Source: Parietaria judaica
Lineage: Eukaryota > Streptophyta > Magnoliopsida > Rosales > Urticaceae
DNA: 64,000 nt
NCBI GenBank assembly: GCA_954871525.1
Contig: OX940862.1
Span: forward strand, 37,502,232-37,566,231
Direction: 5' to 3'
Part shown: piece by piece, positions 1 to 12,821 of the stretch
Position numbering within the stretch: the stretch's first letter is position 1
How the letters are laid out: every line of letters begins with the position of its first letter
The notes under the pieces: model-generated
The model's database searches: none
Seen by the model: the letters and a program-made list of their open reading frames with translations, nothing else
What the model was told of the DNA's origin: nothing
Made by a program: the position numbers and the translations under genes

Positions 1-69
1 ATATTTTAAGCTAAACAAACACAAATTCGAAGCTTAAGAGACTTAGTTATCTGGAAGCTTAAAAAAAAC

Positions 70-182
70 CATCAGTTAAAGTTTGCGACAGAGTCTTGCC
101 GGCGAAGCCCACGTTTTGGTACAAGGAGTCCAGGAGAATATTCCGGAAGATCACAGGTGTTTCTCTCAGTTCCGGTGGAGCC
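70..182 (-). other. Candidate exon of an unrecognised minus-strand gene
   Basis: On the minus strand the stretch after an acceptor ending in ggcag reads as an open, codon-like frame (APPELRETPVIFRN..., then LLDSLYQNVGFAGKTL) and ends at a GT donor (gatg|gttttt). Composition is GC-richer than the surroundings. It recurs at 45588-45700. It lies upstream (minus sense) of the MRL7-like exons and could belong to the same gene, but its phase does not join directly to the candidate exon at 45206-45271, so another exon would be needed. I do not recognise the protein. Confidence 0.3.
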
Positions 183-2056
183 CTGCCAAATTCAGAATGC
201 GCAGACGAAAGTTGACAACTGACATACGACCTTATGCATTGGGTTAATAATAATTTATGAATACTAAATTACCTAATATTTATGAAATTTTGTGATATGG
301 TTATTATCTGATAACCGGACTGTTGGTCGGTTAACAAGTTTTCCGCTTTAAAATAATTTTTTAATGTTACCCGGACGATTCGTAGGAATATTTCGCGATA
401 ATATTCTCGGGATCCAAGACTGGATTCCCATCAAAGTCGTCATTGTGGCGACTTGGTCCACCATATAGACATGCAGTTGCCCCAAGCATGTCGCATCGAC
501 GCCTCCTAGCCATGACACCTAGTTTATGAAACTAGCTTCGTCATATCTAGCAACGTCGACAGAGACCCCCGTCTCCGCAATCAGCTTTCGGCTTGCCTAT
601 GCAAGCTTAGGTACGTACTTCCTAACCCTTTACTTTGAACTACGTGATGACCTAATCCCTTTAAATGGTACGTACGCAGCCTTTCACGAGGTTCGGCATC
701 AAATATATTGCCTCTTATCATTTTCTTGTCGTCAAGCATATTCAATGACAAGTGTCAGATAGGCTTCAGAGGTTCTACCCTCCAATTCTCCTAGACGTGT
801 TTTACATGTGCAGGTTACAGGGACATCTTACCATTAAGGATGTCGTCGCCAAGGCCCGCGATCTCGAGCCTAGGGCTCTCCATAGATCCAATTTTATGGT
901 GAATTCCTTACTCATAGGTTCGTCGGAGACGACTACTTTAATTCAACGATCATCAGGATAGCTCATGCCTCGTTGGAAGCAGCTATCCGCCTTCAGCTAA
1001 ATTAATCATCGTTGATTCCATCTTTGACCGTCTATGCGATCACCCAGTCTGGCCCGGGTTCGAACGTGGGTCAGGTTTACCGTTAATCCATTTTTAGGCA
1101 TTAACAATAAACTATTAAAAAAAACTTGTCGCAAGCTTATTTGCCCAAGCTTATGTTCACACTGTGAAGCCTTAGACGTGTGACACTTCAGAGATACATG
1201 AAATTTTGTTATCAACGAATCCCAAATTTTGTAAATTAATTGAAAAGGTGGACAGAGCTTTAATAAGGAGCAAAATAAACTTGACCGTAAATGGAAAGAC
1301 TAGTTTATGCCATCGAAAAATAAAAATATTATGGAATTAATATTCTACCTATAAAATCACCATGGCCTTTAATGAGATACTTTAATTACCATTTAATTGA
1401 ACTTATTCCGTTAGTTACTGATAATGAACCATTTGTGTAAATTTGTTCTTATATACTACTTGGAAAAGTTGTACATGTTAGGTTTTTCGGATATTCTCAA
1501 TCTTAACGTTAATTTTGGGATACCCTCAATTAATAGTCTATATTAAATACGCAAACTAGTGATTAACCCGTTCTGATGTTACCAAAACTATCACAACTTT
1601 TTCCCTCAAATAGTTTTGACAGCTTCAGCCGGGTCTTTGCGTGCGCGCCTCATATATACTTTATGATCAGTACAACCCGGGTGCGGGACACCTCGATCAT
1701 TTATCTCATCCACAACATCGTTTTGGGAACTCTACGGTGGCTCTAGATTGGAAACCACCTCGCTAGATTACTAGATCATCGTCGGTGATCGGACGACGGC
1801 ACATGAATGCTTTGCTTTGAGAGAGAGAGAGAGTCAGAGAATTCGACTAGGTTTTGGGGCAGAGCCTTAGTTGAAATTTTATGAGCTTGGATTAGAATTT
1901 TGGGAGATCCTAGCTTCCCTATTTATAAACTTAGGGCTTAACGAGCTTTAGTCGTATAACGGGTCAAGCTCATTAAGTCATTAAAATATTTAATTAATTA
2001 TTTTCTATCAATATTTATTAATCATATACTAATATAATTAACTCAACTTGTCCATG
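183..2056. other. Intergenic or intronic DNA, no gene recognised
   Basis: The stretch is AT-rich with short open frames (around 526-961) that have no recognisable domain and no codon-like bias. A short GA run lies near 1819-1834. A weak tRNA B-box-like string (ggttcgaa) occurs near 1049 but no A box or SINE body could be made out. Confidence 0.5.
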
Positions 2057-2700
2057 TGTTGGTTATGCCCGAACCCGATATTGTATCTCTCGGGCTATCG
2101 GATATCGACCCGATAACCATAACCGACATTATGGGCCCACTCGGGCCCAAGTATTAATTATGATTCATATTAATTAATAATAGATTAATTAATCCATGAT
2201 TGGGCTTTTAGAAAGCCCATTAGGTGGGCTTTTAGAAAGCCCACTCGGTCATGACCATAGGGTATTATAAATACCACATCATGACTCATAATTAAATACA
2301 ACACACACCAGAGAAACCCTAGCCTCCTAGAAAATTCGAGCTCCCCTCCCTTGGTAGTCGAATTTTGGCTTGCTCCCCGGTTCAATCAACGGTTGATCAT
2401 CTAAACACCGACAAGGATCTAACCTATCCTCCGAGGTGTTTTCCGGTCATCTAAGACGTTCCCGAGTGACGTGGTGGACGAAATAGAGGCGCAACACTTG
2501 AGGTGCTCAATCCTAAATTCGACAAGCTCCAGAATCAAAGGAATCGGCAGTTATTCGGTACAGTTGGCAAAAGTACCGAAGTTTGGTAACGATCTCTAAA
2601 CGATGTCTTAATTCTCGTAATTATTCTAGATCTTTATTGTTCGATGATATCCCGTGATTTCCGCCTCGGGATTGAGAAAAAGTCATCGAAAAACCCAACA
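2057..2700 (+). repeat. 5' LTR of the decayed copia-type element
   Basis: Begins tgttggttatgccc and ends aacccaaca. It contains a palindrome-rich segment (gggcccactcgggccc) and a tandem pair of gggcttttagaaagccca units near 2201-2242. A TATA-like attataaatacc lies near 2264-2275. Confidence 0.93.
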
Positions 2701-2701
2701 G

Positions 2702-2713
2702 TGGTATCAGAGC
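2702..2713 (+). other. Primer-binding site (initiator tRNA-Met type)
   Basis: tggtatcagagc, one base after the left LTR, is complementary to the 3' end of plant initiator tRNA-Met, the usual primer of Ty1/copia elements. Confidence 0.9.
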
Positions 2714-2949
2714 CGGTCTGAGTAATTTTCGAAAATTAGATATGTTGACCGAAATAATTTTAGAAAATTTTTGGTGTGATTAGATTTTCAGTGGGAGCAT
2801 TAGAAAATTAATTATGTTAATTTTTGTGTGTTGATTCGGGATCCGATTTTGAATCGGGATTGGATTTTATTTAAAAATTAACATACCGGTATTTAGATAC
2901 GGAATAATTTTCTGTAATTTTAGAGGGTTTAATAATTCTAGTGGGAGCA

Positions 2950-3670
2950 AAATTGTTATTGGAATCACTAAAAACGGCAACGAAATTAGCCGGCACATGC
3001 ATTGGGATGTGTGGTGCCTATGGTTTCTGAAACCCTAATTTTTCGTGTGAAATTTTGGGGCCCAGCCACTCGGATGGCCCATGCCCACACCCATTCACGC
3101 GGGTCGGGTATTGACCCAAGTCAAACTTTCGCGGGTCGGAGAACGACCCACAAACCCACGCGAAGATCGAGATCGCCGATCTCCTCCACGCACGACGGTC
3201 GTGCATTCCCATCGTTTGACGACGGGGATAACGGCGAGCTTGTGCGACGAAGACGATGCATGAGCTCCGGCCAACGAAGACGTCGCTCACCGTGAGGAGA
3301 GCCAACCCGTGCGCCCAATGAAGTCCGTCGCACAACCACCTCGCCCACGAAGTCTGACGATGAAGCAAATCATCGTCCAACCACGGCGATTCCGACGAGC
3401 CTCTATGACGACGGCGAAGACGGGCAGCTCGGCGACGGCGTGGCTCGATGGGTGACGGCGCGGCTCGGAGGCTGAAGCGTGTTGCCCTAGGGCTTCACTC
3501 AGCCTTGGGCTTGGAATTGGGCCCAAGAACAAACAAAAGAAAGCCCAAAATAAAGTGCTTGGTCAATCTGGTTTGACCAGAAGTTGACCAAACGTGGTGG
3601 GGCAATCCGTGAGCCCGCCACGGTTTGTTGATCACAAATTCGGGTTTGACCCGAAGCCCGTGGTCAAACT
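2950..3670 (+). other. GC-rich block in the leader of the decayed element
   Basis: A sharply GC-rich stretch rich in cgacg motifs lies between AT-rich flanks inside an otherwise AT-rich element. Short open frames exist on both strands (3002-3295 plus, 3018-3380 minus) but no known domain is visible. It might be captured host sequence or the remains of a gag leader; I cannot decide. Confidence 0.4.
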
Positions 3671-5159
3671 CGACTCCCTAAATTATTAATTTTATTTTAT
3701 TAATTTTATTTAATAATTTTAATTATGAATTTAATTATTATTTAATTTTAATTTTGTAAATTGGATTTTCAATTATACCCCTCTAAATTAAAAGGAAATT
3801 TATTTAATGATAAATTTGTTTAAATCTTTAATTATTTTAAATAAACAAGATTTAAACAAATTTATAAACTTAGTAAATTGGATTTACTTAGGCAGGGGCT
3901 GTTTGCCCTGCCCATAATGCTCGGATTGCCCGAGGGCAACCCGTACAAGCTCGGGTTTATCCCGAGCTTGTATCCCGGTATTTGATATTTAATTATATTT
4001 ATGTTTAATTAATTTAAAATACGATTTAAAGTGTTTATTTTATTTTATATATAGTTATTATAAATATCTTTAAATATAAGAATTGAAAATCTAATATATG
4101 ATATTAATTATTAATAAATTTGATTTATTCAATATTATTATCAATCTTATGAAGTTTGTTTCCATTTAATATTTATGTTATTCATTTATTGATTTACAAA
4201 TTGTTTGTTCATAAATTTTATTTATAATCAATAATTCTTAATTAGATTAAGATAATGAATAATCTTTTATTTATTATAGTAATACAAAAGAACTAAACTT
4301 TAATGGAAATAAAAGATATATATATTATGATTAGAGATAGTTTATCTATAAGATAGTTATTTATCTTTTATTTTGTTCTATGACAAAGCATGATTAAAGA
4401 TATCTTATCTATAAAGATAGTTATTTATCTTTTATTCATTTATAGAAAAGATAAATCATGAATCAAGATATTTTATCTTTAAGTGATTTATTTATCTTTT
4501 AATTAAAGATAAAAGGGTTTGTCTTTAAAAATTTCATAATATATATATATATATATGTATACTTTCAGAAGTATATTTTATTCGAAATAGAATATGTTTT
4601 ACAAAATAGGATTATGTATTACATATTCATTGTCTTAATTCTTAGAACATTTTAATTAGTTAACTATGTTTAGTTTAAGACAAAACTTAGGATCACCTAA
4701 AACCCCTCAATAAATATTAGGTATAATGTCTTCCAACGGCTGGGTCCTCGATCTAATTGAGAAAAGTTTTGAGTGTGTCTCTAACCCAAGGGAGTGCTCT
4801 TATACCCTCTTTTAGACGCGTAGGGCGACCTATACTGTCCGCCGATTCACCCCTTGGGTCTACCTAAACGAGTACTCTAATTAGGTTAGATATCGTAGAC
4901 AATTCTTTTGAAATCGGTTAGAATGATAAATGAAAAATTGTTTTTCTTTTCTAAACGTCAGAGATAATATAGGATATTAGAGCAATTGTTGACTTTCTCT
5001 GAGTGACTAATTAATGGAATTGATGAGGGTTACTTTTCCATTAACAAATCACGAAATATTATATAAAGTCCTTATGATATATACTTTTATGTAACATCTT
5101 TATTATAATAAGTAATTTATAATTTACATGTAAATACTAGAATTAGTAATGTGCTTATT

Positions 5160-8100
5160 ATTTGTTTCATTTAATGTATATGAAACGAGTGTCAACAAAA
5201 GATCACTTGAAAAATTGTTTTAAAAGAACATGGAAACGAGTTTCCAAATCAAAAGGAAAGAGATTTCCTTGGAATGGCAAAGGCTTCTGAAATAATGTTC
5301 GGAGCCTTGATAAAGAAATGATTCTTCATAATAGATGAATACTCATTTGGAGCCACCTGACAAAACTTCCAGAACTAATAAGAATGCTTATAAGAAGCAT
5401 TTCGAAATTAATGATAAAATGCTTTTCAAAAGCATAAAATCACTATAACATGGAAGTTCAATCAATATCCTCTGAAGATATGTGTATAGCAGGTTAAAAC
5501 ACAAGCGATGAAAGATTACAGAGAACTTATAGAATTCCAGAAAGTCTGTAAATTCTGAGGTTGGTTATAATTTGGGAAATTGATAACTTACCTTAAAGAA
5601 AAGCTCATGTAAATGCTAAGATATTTAATGATATCTCTATTGACATCGTTTAGGATTCCTTGCTCAACTTTCACAAATTGGTTGTGATCAAGTTTAACAA
5701 AGAGCAATGGAATAATGGCTCTTACAGCAAAAGGTGAGTGGGACTCTAATCTTAGAGCGATCACATATGCGATGTGATTCCAAAATCTAAAAGTGCTTTC
5801 ACTACAGATAACAAGGATTGTCCGACTTGTCTTGAAAGAGGTGAAATATACAGAGTAATGACTCTTCTTTAGGTACAAGCGTTTTAAGATAGTTTGACTA
5901 TTTTAAATGATATATGTTCAATATATGATATTTAACGTTGTATGACAAAAGGCTTAAACCAAATAAACTCAATATAGCATATCTCTAGTATTGTCATATA
6001 AGTCACAATAACGAGAGGCGCATCACCAAGCTCCATAATGATGGACATCTTGATCGTTCTGATTATGAATCTTACGAGAAATGCGAATCTTGTCTTACTA
6101 ACTGTATGACAAAATGCTCATTCAAAGGGGCACACTAAAGATTGATTGTGGCTTTAAACCACACATATTCATGTGTATGTGGTCAAATGCACAATTAGGA
6201 TAAGGAAGGCTGATGGTACTTCATTAATTATGACTACCAACTGATTACTTCAGTCGGTACAATCATGTCTATTTAATTAAGACAAAAGTTGAAATCACTT
6301 GACCGGTTCAAGGAATTCAAGAATGAAGTAGAAAACCAAAACGCTCAAAATAATAATAGGCCCTCGATCTGATCGAGACAATTAATATTTGAGCAATAAG
6401 TATAAAGTTTTCCTGAGTGACAAAAGGTTTTTCTGATCATTTATTTCTCTCGATACACCTCATTTTACGAGGTGTATCGAGAGAACTCAACAAACTCTGT
6501 TAGACTTTGTTAGTACAATGATATGCCTATGTTTATAAAATGACATGCACTTTTAACTTGGTGCTACCACACTTTACAGTGTATCATGAAAAGTGATTCC
6601 GACGATAACATATAAAGATATGATAAGGGATAAAACCCAATTTGTCGTTTACGAGAAAATTAATACACAAAATGGTTGTGACAATTACGGAGCCTTTAAG
6701 AAAGGAAATCTTTCCTAGAAAGTCTAGTGGGAGAAAGTATGCACTTCATGAAGTACATAACTCACAAAATCTCGAGGAACTCAAGATGAACACAGAGGAT
6801 GCTCACCAATGGTTGACTAAACTCCAGATAGGATCGTGGAAGAAAGTCAAGCCGAATGTAAAATGCTCTATATATGATTAAGCATTTGAGCAACCTAGTA
6901 TGACACAAAAACCGTGTAAGTCGGATAAGGAACACGATGCAACTAAGAAAAGGATCTTCTCGCTTTGAACACAGAAGAACAAAATACTTAGATAAAGATG
7001 ATGGACCACCACTTACAATGAAACGGTTAAAGGTGAAGACCTTGAGAAATGGCTAGGATCCATGAAATCAAATAGAATCATGTACATATACTAAGTATGT
7101 GACTTAGTTAAAGCACCCGAAGGGTTTATGCCCATACGATGCACGTAGATCTTCAAGGGAAGATATTCATGAATGGTAAAGTACAAATGTACAAAAGGAG
7201 ACTTGTAATGAAATAGTTCAAACAAGCCTATAGTAATGACTAAGAAGAAACGTTTTTCTCTTATTACCATGACTAAAGTCAATTATGATTTCACTTGCTA
7301 TTGCCAACTATGATTTAAGAATCAGGCAATTGGACATGAAGATAGTTTTCAGAATATAACTCTGAATAGGAACATGTATTGTACACAACCTAACTAACTT
7401 CATTGATTCATAACATGTTTCTGAAGCATGCAAGTCAAATAGATACATACGTTCAAGTATGATCTATAGCAAGCATCTCTCAAATGAAATCTAGTTTTCA
7501 ACGGAGAAACTAATGAGATTAGACTTCATCAAAAACAAAGATTAACCTTGTGTATACACGAAAGCTAGTGGGAGCACGGTAATCCTTCAAAAGGATAGAA
7601 AATGATACGACGGTCATTCTTTATAGTAAAGAATGAATAAGTCATAGTACATAGAAAGGATGGCAAACAAGTTCAGAGTGAACAAGAAAACTGAGGACTT
7701 ATTCTGTAACTCCTAAGTTGCATCTTTCAAGAAAGCAGTGCCCTGAAATGTCAGAGCAATACAAACATAAAGAAAATGTTCTCTATACTACTGCTAATGA
7801 CTTTATAAAGAAAGCCATATTATGTACCCATCTCGATGTATCATTTACCTTAACAAAACAAGCCAGTTCCAAACCTATCCCAAAATAGTCACTGGACTAT
7901 CGTAAATAATATCTTCAGGTACCTTAGCGTCCAATGAAAGATCACTTATTTACGACAATGTTGATCAGTCAAGCATTATCGCTTATACTGATGCAAATCA
8001 CCAAACTAATTGGGATAATTTCACATCGCAAGTAGAATATATACTCTGTCCTAAATGATGGTACTGTTATTTGGAACAACAGTAAGCAAGCTACTATAGT

Positions 8101-8450
8101 GGACTTGACCATCAAATCTGAGTATATAGCATCATAAGATGCAGCTGTAGAAGCTTTCTAGATCAGGAAATTTTGTTCCTGATCACAGTGTAGTTTCTAG
8201 CATTGGTGATCCAGTGCGGCTCCTTGCTGAAAACAACGGAGCCAAGGCACGAGTCAAGAAACTAAGATCACAGAACAAGAGAAAGGTTCTCAGTGATCAA
8301 AGACATAATTGATCAGAAGGTTGTTGCGATGAAAACAGTAGACACAGCGTAAACGTGGTTGACTCGATGACCAAGGCTTCATCAATAGAAAAGTATTATG
8401 GTCATACAAGATCTAGAAGAGTCTAGATGCTTGTGGTCTATTCTAACACG
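5160..8450 (+). pseudogene. Copia pol remnants (integrase, reverse transcriptase, RNase H)
   Basis: Scattered fragments in shifting frames still resemble plant copia pol. Near 6470-6515 there is an integrase C-terminal fragment. Around 7040-7150 a fragment reads like the start of the RT domain (DLVKAPEGF, PIRC). Near 7320-7350 QLDMKIVF matches the RT motif before the active site. At 7985-8180 RNase H fragments follow (YTDANHQT, then SKQAT and KSEYIAS). Many stop codons and frameshifts interrupt them and no intact domain remains. The order matches Ty1/copia (integrase before RT). Confidence 0.75.
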
Positions 8451-8459
8451 TTGAACTCT

Positions 8460-9620
8460 TACTTTATTTTGTTAAAAGTATAAAGTTCAAATACAAATTT
8501 TATGTAACTATTATACATTGAATTTGAAGCACAATATTATTTCTTTAAAAGGCAAGTTTCATCATTTAAAAGTTAATATCAATATGTTATTCAAAACTTT
8601 GATATCAAGCTATACAAATGTAGTTCCTAAGATGTCTTCGAGACATTCTTGAATTTCCCCAGTCAAAGAAATCATTATGAAGAAACAAAGAGGGACTATC
8701 AATGATATTCATAATTGACTGGTACATGTTGTTAAGATAAAAGGAAGGGGTCCTTGATATCTGAGAGATATTCTTATACATGTAGGCACTAGTCGGAATG
8801 ACTAGCAGTGCTGGAAGACTCGCACTCTAAATATTCTCACATGGAAACAAAACCTTGATACAAGGGGACACTGAGAAACTTAGAGATATGAAGAGACTCC
8901 AAAGTTTGAGAACATCATGAGTCCATCACTGGGTAAGTTGCATGCTTAGATTACAGCTCAACGCTTACCGTAACTGGAAAGTCATAACAGTTGTAGTTGG
9001 GCATGTGATAAACCTTGTAGGATGGAATGGCGTTTCAAGAAAACATGCATCCCCCCATTCTTTTTGGGGCTATACACTCGGGGCCTTCTGAATAGGATAA
9101 GTAAAATGAAATCTGTGGCCACAGGCAAAACAAAAGAGTTTCTGTTTTGATGTTTCAATGCTTATACCTGAATCAGAAATTAGATCAGGCTTAACAGGTG
9201 TTCCAAACCATGACTTGTGCCGCATCTAGAGATGTAAAAGGATGTCGAAGGAATCAGTCATATACTTTATTTTAATCGTAAAGAACCACATGGTTCACCT
9301 CGATTAATTTATAAAAGAGGATTTAAAGTTTTGTAGATTGGGGGAAGTTAAGTCTAGGTGGAGGCCACTTACTTCTTGCATACTCATATGAGTATGTGGC
9401 CAACACTACAGAATCCTACAGAGTCACACCGAACTCGCAACGGAAACGGAGTATGATGATTAAATTACAATGAAAAAAACTTCACATGTAACTTTGATGA
9501 ACCAGGCATGAGTAGCTGAGAGAATGTACATCTAACCCAAGGCGGCATTCTCGAGTAATACTTTATGTGCAGTGCGTGCACGGAGATAGCCAATCCGGTG
9601 CGTTCGTGCAAGTGGGAGAT
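8460..9620 (+). other. Non-coding 3' spacer of the decayed element
   Basis: About 1.1 kb between the RNase H remnant and the right LTR with no recognisable coding content. It ends in the purine tract gtgggagat immediately before the LTR. Confidence 0.6.
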
Positions 9621-10255
9621 TGTTGGTTATGCCCGAACCCGATATTGTATCTCTCGGGCTATCGGATATCGACCCGATAACCATAACCGACATTATGGGC
9701 CCACTCGGGCCCAAGTATTAATTATGATTCATATTAATTAATAATAGATTAATTAATCCATGATTGAGCTTTTAGAAAGCCCATTAGGTGGGCTTTTAGA
9801 AAGCCCACTAGGTCATGACCATAGGGTATTATAAATACCACATCATGACTCATAATTAAACACACAAGATAAACCCTAGCCACCTAGAAATTCGAGCTCC
9901 CCTCCCTTGGTAGTCGAATTTTGGCTTGCTCCCGGTTCAATCAACGGTTGATCATCTAAACACCGACAAGGATCTAACCTATCCTCCGAGGTGTTTTCCG
10001 GTCATCTAAGACGTTCCCGAGTGACGTGGTGGACGAAATAGAGGCGCAACACTTGAGGTGCTCAATCCTAAATTCGACAAGCTCCAGAATCAAAGGAATC
10101 GGCAATTATTCGGTACAGTTGGCAAAAGTACCAAAGTTTGGTAACGATCTCTAAACGATATCTTAATTCTCGTAATTATTCTAGATCTTTATTGTTCGAT
10201 GATATCCCGTGATTTCCGCCTCGGGATTGAGAAAAAGTCATCGAAAAACCCAACA
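9621..10255 (+). repeat. 3' LTR of the decayed copia-type element
   Basis: Partner of 2057-2700. Differences include a 7-8 bp indel near 9860, two single-base indels, and several transitions. It ends aacccaaca and is followed by the ccatg target duplication. Confidence 0.93.
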
Positions 10256-10260
10256 CCATG

Positions 10261-11255
10261 TAAGCCCATTCCCTTAACTTTATGGATCGTATGGACCCGG
10301 AGGCCCTATTGAACCTGTTGGCTCCATTAGGCGCAGTCCATGTTTCCAATCACTAAGCTTTTAATGTACATTACATACTTTAATTGAATTGGTCGATGTT
10401 TGTTCTGATATTGAATATATTGATAAACGTTCTACATACTATAGTTTATTAGTTTACATATATATATATATATAGCTGAAGATTGCCATACATACTATAT
10501 TGATTTATAACGTTATACATACCATGATATGTGGGTTGAAAATCGCAAATATGTATCTATATCCATGTTTGTTTTTATTTATTTATTTATTTAGTGATTG
10601 CTTGTTAAGAAACCACCTATGACATAATTAAAGACTAACAATAATTGGTAAACAACATATCTACTAGGTTAAAAATATTAACGGGTCGCTGTAATCTATA
10701 TCCATACATATATTTGCTCTATTAATCTATTTGTTTGTAATATATAAGTGATAAGCTATATTCATACTAGAGTATATATATTAATAAGAAAAAATATGCG
10801 GGTTGTATAATAAGTGATACACGTTATTCATACGAGATTATTTTATTCAAAATATAAATTTGAGTTTATCTATTGAACTATTCAATTGTTTACTTAAGTT
10901 ATGAAACAACTTATCTCATATCTTTCCAAATAATAGTTGGTAAACATTATATGTAATTATCTGGGTTAAAGTCTTAAACACTAATATACAGTAAGAAATT
11001 TATAAATTTATAAATTAATAATCGATAAATTAATAGTCTTTTCAAAATTATATATCATACTCGGTCACGACTTAAGCCAATGTAAAATATCATCAATTTA
11101 TATAAAGGTAATATATTTTTAGAAAGCTATATAGAAATATATGATTCTATTGATATTATAAATTAATATTTATTTCAAAATCGCATGTATAACTAAGACT
11201 ATTAATTTATCGATAAACTAATAACTCTAATTAATAAAATCTCACGGTCTCAACA
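10261..11255. other. AT-rich intergenic DNA with a diverged short repeat
   Basis: No gene seen. A roughly 75-bp motif built around cttgttaagaaaccac and aataattggtaaacaa occurs near 10600-10680, again in weaker form near 10893-10985, and near 13257-13335 upstream of polygalacturonase gene A. A short (TA)n run lies at about 10457-10475. Confidence 0.5.
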
Positions 11256-11264
11256 ATTTTAATT

Positions 11265-11467
11265 AGGTAATTAGAGGCATAAGTGGCTAAGGTTTTCGAA
11301 TTTCCTTAGGCCTGATGTAAATGTCTAAAAACGACGGCAAAAGTCCCCAATGTGCACTAATCACTCTAATCACAAAATTTCATCCAACTAATTGGATGGA
11401 TGTTAGTCAACTGATGATGTGGCAGTGTTGACCGCCACGCGGACAACCACATGGCATGCCACATCAT
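11265..11467 (+). repeat. Left terminal inverted repeat of the MULE
   Basis: Pairs with 12608-12812 on the opposite strand with scattered mismatches. Shared landmarks are aacgacggcaaaagtcccc, ccaatgtgcactaatcactc and gatgtggcagtgttgac. Confidence 0.88.
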
Positions 11468-12087
11468 TTTTAATTTTTAATTTGTTTCCACATAATTTTT
11501 TTTGCAATTCTTTAACCTGGCCCACTTTTCTTCTCGCTTTCTCTCTCGTTGCCACGTGTTCTCTATTTCCCACACTATGACATGTGTCATCCAAATAACT
11601 AGCATTTTTTTTTTTTGCATTTATAAGGTTGAAACCTAAAGCCCAAAGAAACAAAACACTAAACCACCGAAGTTATTTGGTGACATATTGTAATGAATAT
11701 AACAATTTAAATAGCAAACATATTAAGAGATTATCAAGATAAGTATAATTAACTAAACCAATATGAAATAATATTGTATAATTAGCATAACAAGTAATCC
11801 ACATTATCTAAAGTTTGGTTTTATATAGTTGGACTTTATCAAGATAAGTATAAAATTTCTAAACAATCAAAAGGGTTTACGTTAGTCAAGTCACATTATT
11901 CATTTTTTAAAATTTCTATAGATTTATGATCATCATGTTTATTAACTAATCATAATAAGCTAGTTACAGTAGCTATGTTAAACTCATTTTTTTTATTTAA
12001 TTAGTCGTGATATTGTTAATAAATACATAAATTTATTTCATATTTATTTTACTTTATTAAATTATCATAAGATGTAAGTATTTAAAA

Positions 12088-12270
12088 CTCTTAAGTAGGA
12101 TAATATTTATAATTTTAGTAGTATTTTCAGCAACTACCAAAAAATAAACTTATAAGTAGGATAATATTTACAACTTTAGTAGTATTTTCAACAACTAACC
12201 AAAAATAAACTTATAAGTAGGATAATATTTACAACTTTAGTAGTATTTTCAACCACTACCCAAAAAATGA
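12088..12270 (+). repeat. Three tandem 61-bp units inside the MULE
   Basis: Units start at 12088, 12149 and 12210, exact period 61. The core is aagtaggataatattta followed by tagtagtattttca. Units two and three are closest to each other. Confidence 0.9.
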
Positions 12271-12464
12271 CGGATTATAATCGAAAATATATCTCACATT
12301 TTAATCGATATGTTTGCTATTTAAATTGTTATATCCATTACATTTTGACACCAAATACATTTGATGTAGTAATTTAGTGCTTTCTTTATTTGGGTTTGGT
12401 CATGGTTCCAAAATACAAATACAAAATATTTTGATTACTTATTTGGATGACACGTGGGACAACT

Positions 12465-12467
<3 letters not shown>

Positions 12468-12506
<39 letters not shown>
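12468..12506 (+). repeat. (GA)n microsatellite
   Basis: An uninterrupted GA run of about 39 bp inside the right half of the MULE. Confidence 0.95.
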
Positions 12507-12510
<4 letters not shown>

Positions 12511-12607
12511 CGTGGCAACGTGGGAGAGGGCGAGAAAATAAGTTAGTCCCCGTAAAAAAATTAAAAATAAAATAAAAAAGACGTGGCAATTTTTTTTATA
12601 TAAAAAA

Positions 12608-12812
12608 AGACTACATGGCGTGCCACGTAGATGTCCGCGTGTCAGTCAACACTGCCACATCATCATTTGACTAACAATCATCCAATTAATTGGATGGAAT
12701 TTTGTGATTAGAGTGATTAGTGCACATTGGGGACTTTTGCCGTCGTTTTTGGGCATTGGCATCATGCCTAAGGAAATTCGAAAACATTGGCCACTTATGC
12801 CGCCAATTACCC
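12608..12812 (-). repeat. Right terminal inverted repeat of the MULE
   Basis: Reverse-complement partner of 11265-11467; ends caattaccc at the 9-bp target duplication. Confidence 0.88.
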
Positions 12813-12821
12813 ATTTTAATT

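Larger units (their letters stand above)
2057..10255 (+). mobile_element. Decayed Ty1/copia-type LTR retrotransposon, complete ends
   Basis: An 8.2-kb element bounded by TG..CA LTRs and a 5-bp target duplication, ccatg at 2052-2056 and 10256-10260. The LTRs are 644 and 635 bp and differ by about eight substitutions and three small indels (about 1.2%). A primer-binding site for initiator tRNA-Met follows the left LTR, and a purine tract (gtgggagat) precedes the right LTR. The interior holds only broken pol remnants. Because the LTRs are nearly identical while the coding part is ruined, the element most likely moved as a non-autonomous passenger using proteins from another copia element. Confidence 0.93.
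11265..12812. mobile_element. Non-autonomous Mutator-like element (long-TIR MULE)
   Basis: A 1548-bp element flanked by a 9-bp direct repeat attttaatt (11256-11264 and 12813-12821), the diagnostic length for Mutator-like elements. The outer about 200 bp are strong inverted repeats (start aggtaattagaggcataag, end the reverse complement of gggtaattggcggcataag). Weaker inverted similarity continues inward to about 11730 and 12300, so the element is nearly a foldback. No transposase frame is present. The loop holds three 61-bp tandem units. A second copy lies at 56783-58330. Confidence 0.9.

Noticed and set aside
526..961. Two small plus-strand frames as genes
   Set aside because: No domain, no upstream signals and no codon-like bias; probably chance frames.
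1040..1130. tRNA gene or SINE suggested by a B-box-like ggttcgaa
   Set aside because: No A box, no cloverleaf and no clear SINE body could be found.
3002..3532. Short plus- and minus-strand frames in the GC-rich block as genes
   Set aside because: They overlap each other on both strands, show no domain and lie inside a retrotransposon leader.
12088..12270. Tandem repeats as a CRISPR array
   Set aside because: The units are contiguous without spacers, in a plant transposon.
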